Source: Alistipes sp.
GTDB taxonomy: Bacteria > Bacteroidota > Bacteroidia > Bacteroidales > Rikenellaceae
Reading direction: 5' to 3'
Length of the DNA: 64,000 nt
NCBI RefSeq assembly: GCF_020026455.1
Contig: NZ_JAHHQJ010000005.1
Location: forward strand, 124,001-188,000
Shown here: in pieces, positions 42,360 through 50,589 of the stretch
Layout: each line of letters starts with the position of its first letter
How positions within the stretch are numbered: position 1 is the stretch's first letter
Notes under the pieces: generated by a model
What the model was told of the DNA's origin: nothing
Seen by the model: the letters and a program-made list of their open reading frames with translations, nothing else
Database searches by the model: none
Program-made: the position numbers and the translations under genes

Positions 42360-43636
42360 TGGAGGTCGACGCGGATTTTATCGACCCGGTGGCCATCCAT
42401 CTCCTGCACCGTGAAGCGCAGGTCGTGCGACGTGAAGACATCCCCTTTGCGCGGGAAGTCGCGCTTGAGTTCGAGCATCAGCCCGCCAAGGGTTTCGGCC
42501 TCGCCCCGGACATCGGCGAAAACCTCCTCGCCGATGTCGAGGATGCGCTCGAAATCCCCGAGGTGGGTCTTACCCTCGAAAATATAGCTCTTGGCGTCGA
42601 GACGCGTGTAGAAGCACTCGTCGTTGTCGCTCTCGTCGGAAATCTCGCCGACGATCTCTTCGATGATGTCTTCGAGCGACACCAGACCCAGGGTCGACCC
42701 GTATTCGTCGACGACGATGGCCATGTGGACCTTGTTCGACTGGAAGTCAGCCAGCAGGTCGTTGATCTTTTTGTGCTCGGGGACGAAATAGGGTTTGCGG
42801 ATCAGCTGCTGCCAGGCGAAATCACCGCCGTTGTTGATGTAGGGCAGCAGGTCCTTGACATAGAGCGTTCCGCGGATATTGTCCACATCCTCCTCGTAGA
42901 CCGGGATGCGCGAGAAGCCCGATTCGATGATCGTCCTCTTGACCGTCTCGTAACCGGCCGTCATGGAGAGCGCCGTAATGTCCACACGGGGCTTCATGAT
43001 CTCCTGCACCTCGGTATTGACGAAGTTGACAATCCCCGAAAGCATCACGTGCTCCTCGGGGCTGGAGCCCTGTGTCATGTCGACGGCATCGGCCAGTTCG
43101 TCGAGCGAAATCTCGCTCTTGTGTGCGGCCTTTTCGCTGATGCGACTGCTTGTGCGGACCAGTGCGTAGGAGAGCGGATAGAAAACCCACCGCAGCACCA
43201 GCAGCGGACGGGCCACCATCGAGGCGAAGCGCAGGGGGATGGTCTGCGCAAGCACTTTGGGCAGGATCTCACCGAAAAGCAGCAGCAGGAAAGTCACCAG
43301 CACGGTCTTGAACAGGAACTCGAAGCGCAGGAACGTGAAGAGCGAGTCGATAATCCCGGCCGTGAGGATGACGATGCAGATATTCACCAGATTGTTGATT
43401 ACCAGAATCGTGGCCAGCAGCAGATCGACATCGGCCAGCAGCCGCAGCATGGCGGCAGCCGACGAGCTTCTGCTGCTCTGCAGCTGGCGGATGTCGTTGT
43501 GCGAAAGGGAGAAAAAAGAAGTCTCGGCCCCCGAAACGAGCGCCGAAACACACAACAGGCAAAGCGTCACCGCACAAAGCACGGCGATATGCGGAGAAAA
43601 CCCGTTGAAAGCGATCCAGGAATAGACGTCTTCCAA
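42356..43636 (-). CDS. gldE: Gliding motility-type protein GldE (CNNM/CorC family with CBS domains)
   Basis: A 426-residue membrane protein: DUF21/CNNM transmembrane domain (about 15-175, including GAETSFFSLSHNDIR and LLLFGEILPKVLAQ), a CBS pair (about 205-330, with MKPRVDITAL and VVDEYGSTLGLVSLEDIIEEIVGEI) and a CorC/HlyC domain at the C terminus. The family is annotated GldE in Bacteroidota, including non-gliding species, and is related to Mg/Co transporters. It starts with TTG at 43636 just after an in-frame stop, 16 bp downstream of ftsZ. Confidence 0.85.
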   Translation of the reverse strand: MEDVYSWIAFNGFSPHIAVLCAVTLCLLCVSALVSGAETSFFSLSHNDIRQLQSSRSSSAAAMLRLLADVDLLLATILVINNLVNICIVILTAGIIDSLFTFLRFEFLFKTVLVTFLLLLFGEILPKVLAQTIPLRFASMVARPLLVLRWVFYPLSYALVRTSSRISEKAAHKSEISLDELADAVDMTQGSSPEEHVMLSGIVNFVNTEVQEIMKPRVDITALSMTAGYETVKRTIIESGFSRIPVYEEDVDNIRGTLYVKDLLPYINNGGDFAWQQLIRKPYFVPEHKKINDLLADFQSNKVHMAIVVDEYGSTLGLVSLEDIIEEIVGEISDESDNDECFYTRLDAKSYIFEGKTHLGDFERILDIGEEVFADVRGEAETLGGLMLELKRDFPRKGDVFTSHDLRFTVQEMDGHRVDKIRVDLQ

Positions 43637-43652
43637 ATTGAAAATCGGTTAG

Positions 43653-44984
43653 TTAATCGAATAGCGAGCCGCTCTGCGACTCCTCCTTCTGCCCCTGAAC
43701 TTCGGGCGCATCGTCCTTCAGCACCTCCTTGCGGCTCCCGGGGACGCGCACGATGAACTTCGAGTTACGCGACTGGTAGGCGGGTTTGGCCAACAGGCTG
43801 TCGATGTTGCTGTAACGGGTCGGCTTGGCCCCGAGCATCACCAGTTCGGGCTGGCGCTGGGCGGGTTTGGGGGGCAGAGGCTTGATCGGCTCCAGCACGG
43901 GAGCTGCGGCGGGGCTCTCCTTGACGGCCGGCTCGGCACTGCGGGCCGGGGAGACGACCTGCTTCATCGCGCCGGGCTGCTGCACGTCGCCTTCGAAGCC
44001 CGTGGCAACGACCACCAGTTCGATGAAATTGCCCAACTGCGGCTTCTCGCTCGTACCCCAGATGATGTTGGCGTTGTGGATCACCCCGTTTTCGTCCTGC
44101 ACGCTGGCGTGGGACTGAATATACTCCAGAATCTGCACCACCTCCTCGTACATCAGGGCATCGGCGTCCGACACCGAAATATTCAGCAGGATGTTCTTGG
44201 CTCCCGAAATCAGGTTGTGGTCCAGCAGCGGGGAGCGCAGCGATGCTTCGGCAACCGCCTCGGCACGCTTGTCGCCGTCAGCCGTAGCCACGGCCATATG
44301 TGCCCGGCCGCTGTTGCGCATCACCTTCGAGACATCGGCGAAGTCGACGTTCACCAGGTCGCTCTCCACGGTGATGATCTCCGCGATGCCCTTGGCCGCG
44401 GAGGCCAGGATGTCGTCGGCCTTGCCGAAAGCCTGTTTCAGCGAGAGCCGGCCGTAGATCTCCAGGATGTTTTCGTTGTTGATGATCAGCAGCGAATCGG
44501 TATTCTGCCGCAGCTCCTCGATACCGCGGAATGCCTGTTCGTAGCGGATCTTGCCCTCGACGGCCAGCGGCGAGGTGACGATGGCCACGGTCAGCAGCCC
44601 CATCTCCTTGGCCAGCTTGGCAATGACGGGCGATGCGCCCGTGCCGGTTCCGCCGCCCATGCCGGCGGTGATGAAGAGCATCTTCGTGCCGGCCTCCTCG
44701 AGCACCTGGCGGATTTCGGGCAGCGACTCGACAGCCGCACGGCGGCCATTCTCCGGATCGTTCCCGGCACCGAGCCCCTCGGAGCCAAGGCGGATCTTCC
44801 GCTCCACGGGGCTCTTGTCGAGCGCCTGCTGGTCGGTGTTGCAGACCATGAACGTAACTCCCCTGATCCCGAGGTTCCACATGTGGTTTACGGCATTGCC
44901 TCCTGCGCCGCCGACGCCGACCACCGTGATGATCGAACCGTTCGTGCGCGGGACTTTGATTTCCGACATCAATTCGTCTGTCAT
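43653..44984 (-). CDS. ftsZ: Cell division GTPase FtsZ
   Basis: A 443-residue tubulin homologue that builds the division ring. The GTPase N domain contains VGVGGAGGNAVNHMW, the tubulin signature GGGTGTGASPVIAKLAKEMG (about 109-128) and the T7 loop region NVDFADVSKVM. The C-terminal linker is Pro/Ala-rich and ends in an acidic tail (EESQSGSLFD) beyond a basic stretch. An alternative start at residue 6 (MSEIKVPRT) exists. A bottom-strand TAATTTTG box (45014-45021) may give ftsZ its own transcript. Confidence 0.96.
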   Translation of the reverse strand: MTDELMSEIKVPRTNGSIITVVGVGGAGGNAVNHMWNLGIRGVTFMVCNTDQQALDKSPVERKIRLGSEGLGAGNDPENGRRAAVESLPEIRQVLEEAGTKMLFITAGMGGGTGTGASPVIAKLAKEMGLLTVAIVTSPLAVEGKIRYEQAFRGIEELRQNTDSLLIINNENILEIYGRLSLKQAFGKADDILASAAKGIAEIITVESDLVNVDFADVSKVMRNSGRAHMAVATADGDKRAEAVAEASLRSPLLDHNLISGAKNILLNISVSDADALMYEEVVQILEYIQSHASVQDENGVIHNANIIWGTSEKPQLGNFIELVVVATGFEGDVQQPGAMKQVVSPARSAEPAVKESPAAAPVLEPIKPLPPKPAQRQPELVMLGAKPTRYSNIDSLLAKPAYQSRNSKFIVRVPGSRKEVLKDDAPEVQGQKEESQSGSLFD

Positions 44985-45013
44985 ATCGTTATTTCCTAAT
45001 TATCCAAACAACT

Positions 45014-45021
45014 CAAAATTA
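45014..45021 (-). promoter_or_regulatory. Possible internal promoter for ftsZ
   Basis: Bottom-strand TAATTTTG, 29 bp before the ftsZ ATG, with no clear -33 partner. It would decouple ftsZ from ftsA. Confidence 0.45.
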
Positions 45022-45098
45022 CTCTTTTCCCGCGGGAGAGCGGTACTTTCGCGGCTCTCCGCCGCATTGACGGATCCGACCTTTTCCAGAAGTTCCCC

Positions 45099-45200
45099 TT
45101 CTCTTTCCAGGACCCTTCTCTTTCCAGGACCCTTCGTTCCAAGGCTTCCTCGTTCCGAAGCCTCCGTCTCGTCCCGAAACCTCCGTCTCGTTCCGAAGCC
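45099..45200. repeat. 17-19-bp degenerate repeat between ftsA and ftsZ
   Basis: Two exact 17-bp units (TTCTCTTTCCAGGACCC, 45099-45115 and 45116-45132) are followed by four related units built on TCGTTCCGAAGCC. Read in the direction of transcription the array is purine-rich. It occupies the 282-bp spacer upstream of ftsZ. Confidence 0.75.
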
Positions 45201-45266
45201 GCTTTGTCGCGACACAACCGGCGCCCGGGAGGGGTTACGGCCGGAAGGCCGACAAGGCGACCGGGG

Positions 45267-46742
45267 CTAAATCTCTTCGTCCTCGGCGGCCGAGAAACTC
45301 TTGTTGATCTTGTCGAAGGTCTTCTGGAAGATCGCACCCCAGTTGCGGCTGCGCTTGGGCTCGCTCACCAGAGTTTCGTCGACACGCTCTTCGGTCGGTT
45401 GACCGGCCGCTTCGGCCGCTTCGGCCCCGGACTGCACCCCGGGATCGGGTTCCGGAGCCGCGACGGGAGGCGTATAGGGCCGGGCTGCACGCGGCTGCGG
45501 AGCCTTGAACCCGCCGGCTGCAGGCTGCGTCGGCGTGAAAGGACGGTGCATCTCGGGACGCGGAGTCGTCGAACGCTCGATGACTGCGCAGCCGCCCAGT
45601 TCGGCCCCCTTGAGCAGGATGCCCACGGCGGTCGAGAAAGCGGCATCGGCAACCTTCTCCTTCGCCTCTTCGGTGATTCCCGCCTCGGGGAGGGCGACAC
45701 GCACGTCCATGCCCGTCACGCGGCGGAACAACTCGTCGAGGTCCTTGAGTTTGGACGAACCGCCCGTCAGCACAATGCCGTAGGCCAGTTTTCCGGCGTA
45801 TCCCGAATCCTTGATCTCCTGCTGCACGAACTCCGCAATGTCCGTGGCGCGGGCCTCGATCACCGTGGCCAGGTTGCGCAGCAAAATATCCTTCGCCTCG
45901 CGGGCCGTACGGCCGTTGACGCGGATCAGTTTGTCCTCGGGGGCCAGTTCGGCCACTGCCGAACCGTATTTCTGCTTGAGGCTCTCGACGTGTTTCTCGG
46001 GAACGCTCATCGTGCGGATGTCGCGGTTGATGGCCGAAGCTCCCATCGGGATCGAAGCCACGTAACGCACCACATTGCGGTAATAGACCGTCACGTCGGT
46101 AACGCCGCCGCCGACGTCGACCACGGCCACACCCTCCTCCTTCTCATCGGGCAGCAGCACCGCTTCAGCCGTCGCCAGCGCGTCGGACATGACGCCCAGC
46201 ATCCTGATGCCGAGGCGTTTCAAGGCCATATCGAGCCGCTGCATCGGCGTTTTGAGGCAAAGGATGAAGTTGAACGTCGACGAAAGTTTCTTGCCGAACG
46301 AACCCACGGGATTGCGCACCTCCTGGCTGTCGTCGACCATGTAGTTCTGGGGCACTCGCTCCATGATGGTCTCGTCGTCGGGGGCCTGCACGTTGCGCAT
46401 GCGGTCGAACAGCGCATCGACGTCCTTCTGGTTGACGCCGTTCTGGGGATCGTAGACGAAGACATGGTCGGTATGGCGCGCACAGCGCACGAAATCGCCC
46501 GAGATACCGGCATACGCCTCCGTGATGCGGATTCCGAGCTGCTGCTCGGCCTCCGCCACGGCCTCGCGGATGGCGCAGCTCACCAGTTCGATATTCTCGA
46601 TCCGGCCCGCATTGACTCCCTCGACGGGCTTCGTGACGACACACGCCACGTCAAGCAGGCCTTCGGGCATCTTCTCTCCAACGGCCACCACGACCGACGA
46701 ACATCCCAAATCGACGGCAACGGTATAATTCTTTTTTTCCAC
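45267..46742 (-). CDS. ftsA: Cell division protein FtsA
   Basis: A 491-residue actin-fold ATPase that anchors FtsZ to the membrane. Visible blocks are VAVDLGCSSVVVAVGEK (phosphate 1), VAVVDVGGGVTDVTVYY (phosphate 2), IVLTGGSSKLKDLDELFR (adenosine motif) and the 1C domain between. A Pro/Ala/Glu-rich linker (about 395-460) leads to a C-terminal amphipathic helix (NWGAIFQKTFDKINKSFS) for membrane binding. The start codon is GTG at 46742, 12 bp after ftsQ. Confidence 0.93.
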   Translation of the reverse strand: MEKKNYTVAVDLGCSSVVVAVGEKMPEGLLDVACVVTKPVEGVNAGRIENIELVSCAIREAVAEAEQQLGIRITEAYAGISGDFVRCARHTDHVFVYDPQNGVNQKDVDALFDRMRNVQAPDDETIMERVPQNYMVDDSQEVRNPVGSFGKKLSSTFNFILCLKTPMQRLDMALKRLGIRMLGVMSDALATAEAVLLPDEKEEGVAVVDVGGGVTDVTVYYRNVVRYVASIPMGASAINRDIRTMSVPEKHVESLKQKYGSAVAELAPEDKLIRVNGRTAREAKDILLRNLATVIEARATDIAEFVQQEIKDSGYAGKLAYGIVLTGGSSKLKDLDELFRRVTGMDVRVALPEAGITEEAKEKVADAAFSTAVGILLKGAELGGCAVIERSTTPRPEMHRPFTPTQPAAGGFKAPQPRAARPYTPPVAAPEPDPGVQSGAEAAEAAGQPTEERVDETLVSEPKRSRNWGAIFQKTFDKINKSFSAAEDEEI

Positions 46743-46754
46743 GGTATAATCCTT

Positions 46755-47855
46755 TTACTTCTTGCAGACCACCTGGTCGTTATATCTGATGTCAATAGTA
46801 CGGTATTCGCTCCAACCGATCGACGAAAGCCCGCTGCGGTAGAACCGCAACAGTTTGTCGAACTTGCGCTCCACGTCGTCCAGCCGGCCGAAAAGCACGG
46901 TGAAACGGCCGCTGCGAGGCGTAAGTTCGACCTCCAATGCTCCGCTGGGGGGCGTTTTCGCGGTGATCTGCACCACTTCCGACCTCCAGAAATCATCGTC
47001 TTCGACAGTTTCTACAAAGGTAAGGAGTTTCATGAAATCTTCGTAGCTTTTCTCCAACTTTTTTTGCTTCCGACGCTCGGCCTCCTGCAGCTCGGTGATA
47101 CGCTCGATCTCCGCGCGGATCACACCCGCACGGTAGCGGTAGGTGCGGCGCAGTCCGGCCTTCTTCTCCCGCAGCGCGTCGACCCGCGCATCGAACTCCC
47201 CGGAGCCCTCCAGGCGCCACCACTGCCGCTTGATGCGCATGCGGCGCAGGGCCAGGATGTTGCGGTCGTTCTCCAGCTCACGCCGGTAGAGAGGGTATTT
47301 CTCGCGCTCGAGTTCGGCGATGCGGCCGTCGATCTCCCGGAGGCGCAGGTCGATATGCTCGCGCACGCTCCCCACGTACGATGCGGGAAAGGGCGGGCGG
47401 TACGAGCCGGTGACCACCGGCACGTAGAGCGACGAGGCTCGCGGCGCGGCGAAGACATAGCCTTCGGCCGTCACGTAGCCGTTCATGCCGTCGGTCAGCA
47501 GGCGCACCAGAGGCTTGCGCTGACTGATCTCAATGTGCAGCGTCCCCCCGTAGGAGACATAGGCGGCGGTTTCATCCACAAATCCGTTGCGGGCGATCAG
47601 TTGTTCGATGCCCGTCAGGTCCACCGCATCAACAGCCGTGCCGAGAGTCTTGATTCCGGCATGCGAAATCCACTGGCGGACCATCGCCGCCGAGACCAGG
47701 TGCCCCTGCGAAGAGCTGTCCACAACCTCGATCTCCACCCTTCCGACCGTGCCCGCATTGCGCACACGCCGCACCGCCGAGGCCGCAAAGACGATGTATG
47801 CGGCCACGGAACCCCACAGCAGGGACAGAAGCGTGTATCGGAGGTATTTGTTCAA
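46755..47855 (-). CDS. ftsQ: Cell division protein FtsQ/DivIB with a large basic helical insertion
   Basis: A 366-residue bitopic protein: one TM helix (about 7-27), a POTRA-like domain (about 38-115, with GTAVDAVDLTGIEQLI), a beta domain and the family C terminus (FYRSGLSSIGWSEYRTIDIRYNDQVVCKK). FtsQ of other Bacteroidota is about 240-250 residues. The excess is a block at about 160-270, rich in Arg/Lys/Glu with heptad-like Leu spacing, placed inside the beta domain between VPVVTG and the DFMKLLTFVE segment. The start appears to be TTG at 47855, two codons after which the frame reads NKYLRY; no in-frame ATG lies upstream before a stop. Confidence 0.85.
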   Translation of the reverse strand: MNKYLRYTLLSLLWGSVAAYIVFAASAVRRVRNAGTVGRVEIEVVDSSSQGHLVSAAMVRQWISHAGIKTLGTAVDAVDLTGIEQLIARNGFVDETAAYVSYGGTLHIEISQRKPLVRLLTDGMNGYVTAEGYVFAAPRASSLYVPVVTGSYRPPFPASYVGSVREHIDLRLREIDGRIAELEREKYPLYRRELENDRNILALRRMRIKRQWWRLEGSGEFDARVDALREKKAGLRRTYRYRAGVIRAEIERITELQEAERRKQKKLEKSYEDFMKLLTFVETVEDDDFWRSEVVQITAKTPPSGALEVELTPRSGRFTVLFGRLDDVERKFDKLLRFYRSGLSSIGWSEYRTIDIRYNDQVVCKK

Positions 47856-47935
47856 CGAATCGGGGTATCAGTCATTTCAGCGAATTCATGCAGCGGCGCC
47901 GGGCGGCGTCCGGATGCCCGGCAGCCGCCGGAGCG

Positions 47936-49318
47936 TCAGCTTTTTGCCCGGAGCCTCTCGGCGATCGCCCCGCAGCAGGCGTCGATATTGCCTGCGCCGA
48001 AGCTGATCACCACCTCGGAGTCCATTGCGGCCACTTCGTCGGCAAGCCGGTCGCGGTCGACGATGCGGCACGGCACGGCGACCCGTCGGGCGATGATCTC
48101 CGAGGTGACACCCGGAATCGGCTCCTCGCGGGCCGGGTAGATCGGCAGCAGCACCACTTCGTCGGCAAGCGAAAGCGCCTCGGCGAACTCCGCATGGAGG
48201 TCGCGCGTACGGGTATAGAGGTGGGGCTGGAAGAGCGCCGTGATCCGCCGCCCGGGGAACATCTTCCGCACGGAGGTGAGCGTCGCGGCCAGCTCGCGCG
48301 GATGGTGGGCATAGTCGTCCATATAGACCTGCTTCGGGGTGTTGATGTAGAACTCGAAGCGCCGTTTCACCCCCGAAAACGAGGCCAGCGCCCCGCGCAG
48401 GCTGTCGCCGTCAAGGCTGCCACCCTCGGCCCGGGCCGCGCACCACACCGAAGCGACGGCCGCGACCGCATTTTCGATGTTGACCCACCCCGGAATGCCC
48501 AGCGTACACCCCTCGAACGTACCCGAGGGGGTCACCAGGTCGTAGCGGTAATGACCCCCTTCGAGCAGCTGCACGTTGCGGGCGTAGAAATCGCACGGCT
48601 CGTCGAACGAATAGCGCCAGAGGCTGATCTCAGGGTTGTCGATCACGATGTCGACCCCCTGTTTGACAATCAGCGAGCCGCCCGGCCGGATCTGCCGCAC
48701 GAACTGCGAGAAGGCCTCCTTCACCGCCTCGTGCGTCCCATAGATATCGAGGTGGTCGGCATCGGCCGAGGTGACCACCGCCACATCGGGATACAACTGC
48801 AGGAACGACCGGTCGAACTCGTCGGCCTCGACAGCCAGCCTCCGACCGTCGCCCAGAACTAGGTTGCCGCCGAAATTCTTCGAAATGCCCCCCAGAAAAG
48901 CCGAGCCGCCGCCCGTGAGGGCACGGTTGAGCCAGGCCACCATTGTCGAAGTGGTGGTCTTGCCGTGTGTGCCCGCCACGGCCATCACGTATTTACCCTC
49001 CGCAAGATGGCCCAGCATCTGCGAACGCTTCTCGACGCAGAAACCGTGGTCGCAAAAATAGCGGTATTCGCCGTGATCCTGCGGAACAGCCGGGGTATAG
49101 ACGACCATCGTCTCCTTCGGGTCGAGAAAACCCTCGGGAATCAGCCGCACATCGTCCTCGTAGTGAATCGCCGCGCCCTCAGCTTCGAGTTCGCCGGTCA
49201 GCGGCGAAGGCGTGCGGTCGTAGCCTGCAACGGCACGGCCCTCGTGCAGAAAATAGCGCGCCAGGGCGCTCATGCCGATGCCGCCGATACCCAGAAAATA
49301 GACGTTTTTAAATTCCAT
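47936..49318 (-). CDS. murC: UDP-N-acetylmuramate--L-alanine ligase
   Basis: A 460-residue Mur ligase adding L-Ala to UDP-MurNAc. The N-terminal UDP-binding motif is FLGIGGIGMSALARYF. The ATP P-loop is VAGTHGKTTTSTMVAWL (about 112-128), and the central domain contains VEADEFDRSFLQLYPDVAVVTSADADHLDIYG. The C-terminal domain has DDYAHHPRELAATL. It lies 80 bp upstream of ftsQ and 159 bp after murG in the division cluster. Confidence 0.95.
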   Translation of the reverse strand: MEFKNVYFLGIGGIGMSALARYFLHEGRAVAGYDRTPSPLTGELEAEGAAIHYEDDVRLIPEGFLDPKETMVVYTPAVPQDHGEYRYFCDHGFCVEKRSQMLGHLAEGKYVMAVAGTHGKTTTSTMVAWLNRALTGGGSAFLGGISKNFGGNLVLGDGRRLAVEADEFDRSFLQLYPDVAVVTSADADHLDIYGTHEAVKEAFSQFVRQIRPGGSLIVKQGVDIVIDNPEISLWRYSFDEPCDFYARNVQLLEGGHYRYDLVTPSGTFEGCTLGIPGWVNIENAVAAVASVWCAARAEGGSLDGDSLRGALASFSGVKRRFEFYINTPKQVYMDDYAHHPRELAATLTSVRKMFPGRRITALFQPHLYTRTRDLHAEFAEALSLADEVVLLPIYPAREEPIPGVTSEIIARRVAVPCRIVDRDRLADEVAAMDSEVVISFGAGNIDACCGAIAERLRAKS

Positions 49319-49477
49319 TGCTCCAAAACTTCAAATATGTTCAATCGCCGATCCGCAGCCGGAGCTGCACCGTCGCGGCGCATCGCCGCATTTGCCCATC
49401 CGACCCGGGTCCAAACCTCCTCCGCATCAGCGGGGCGGGGCTTTCAGACCGTCACCGGCTCCTCGGGAGGAGGCCCG

Positions 49478-50578
49478 TCAGCCGATCAGCGTTACAATCT
49501 CGTTGACGATATCTTCCGCGGCGGCAGGCCTGGCCAGCGCCTCCAGATTGCGGCTCATGGCAGCCAGCGACTCCCGATCCGCCAGCAGCTCCAAGGCCCG
49601 CGGCATCGCCTTCGTCCGGCACTCGGCGTCCGAAACGACCACCGCCGCACCCTTTGCCTCCAGCGCCCGGGCATTTTTGGTCTGATGGTCCTCGGCCACA
49701 TTGGGCGACGGCACGAACAGCACCGGCCGGGCAACGAGGCACAACTCCGAAACCGTACCGGCCCCGCTGCGCGAGACGACCAGGTCGGCTGCGGCGTAGG
49801 CATAGTCCATACGGTCGATGAAAGCCCCCTGCCAGACGTGTGGGGCGGGGTGCGCGGCCAGGAAGGCCTGCATCTCGCGCTCGTAGTATTTGCCCGTCTG
49901 CCAGATCACCTGCACGGGGGCCTGGCCACCCGTCCCGACGATCCATGTCTTCATCATCTCGTTCAGCGACCGCGTCCCGAGCGACCCCCCGACCACCAGA
50001 ATCACCGGCAGATCGGGCTGCAGCCCGTAATATTCCAGCGCCTCGGCACGGTCGGCGCCCCCCTTCGAGAATCGGCCCCGCAGGGGGTTGCCCGTGAGTA
50101 CGATCTTCGCCGCCGGGAAGAAGCGCTCCATACCCTCGTAGGCTGTGCAGATGCGCCGTGCGCCCTTTGCAAGGATTTTATTCGTCATCCCCGCATAGGA
50201 GTTCTGCTCCTGAATCAAGGTCGGCACACCCATTCGCTGTGCGGCCCACAGCACCGGAGCGCTGGCGTAGCCGCCGAAGCCCACCACGACATCGGCCCCG
50301 AAGTCGCGGATGATTCGCTTCGCCATCCGGATGCTCTTCACGGCCTTGAACGGCAAGGCAAGGTTGTGCCAGTCCAGCCGCCGCTGGAGACCCGCGATCG
50401 GCAGACCCACGATGCGGTAGCCCAGCGCCGGGACCTTCTCCATCTCCATCTTGCCCTCGGCCCCGACGAAGAGAAGCTCCACCTCATCGCCGAAGCGCCG
50501 CTTCAGGGCCTCGGCGACAGCCACAGCCGGGTAGATGTGCCCTCCCGTGCCGCCGCCCGATAAAATGATCTTCTTCAT
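49478..50578 (-). CDS. murG: UDP-GlcNAc--lipid I GlcNAc transferase MurG
   Basis: A 366-residue GT28 glycosyltransferase that makes lipid II at the inner membrane. The first G loop is LSGGGTGGHIYPAVAVAEAL (residues 6-25). VGFGGYASAPVLWAAQRMGVP, LVVGGSLGTRSLNEM and the donor-binding SRSGAGTVSELCLVARPVLFVPSP are all intact. It starts 11 bp after comM. In many Bacteroidota ftsW lies upstream of murG; here comM does. Confidence 0.95.
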   Translation of the reverse strand: MKKIILSGGGTGGHIYPAVAVAEALKRRFGDEVELLFVGAEGKMEMEKVPALGYRIVGLPIAGLQRRLDWHNLALPFKAVKSIRMAKRIIRDFGADVVVGFGGYASAPVLWAAQRMGVPTLIQEQNSYAGMTNKILAKGARRICTAYEGMERFFPAAKIVLTGNPLRGRFSKGGADRAEALEYYGLQPDLPVILVVGGSLGTRSLNEMMKTWIVGTGGQAPVQVIWQTGKYYEREMQAFLAAHPAPHVWQGAFIDRMDYAYAAADLVVSRSGAGTVSELCLVARPVLFVPSPNVAEDHQTKNARALEAKGAAVVVSDAECRTKAMPRALELLADRESLAAMSRNLEALARPAAAEDIVNEIVTLIG

Positions 50579-50589
50579 ATTTTACTTTT

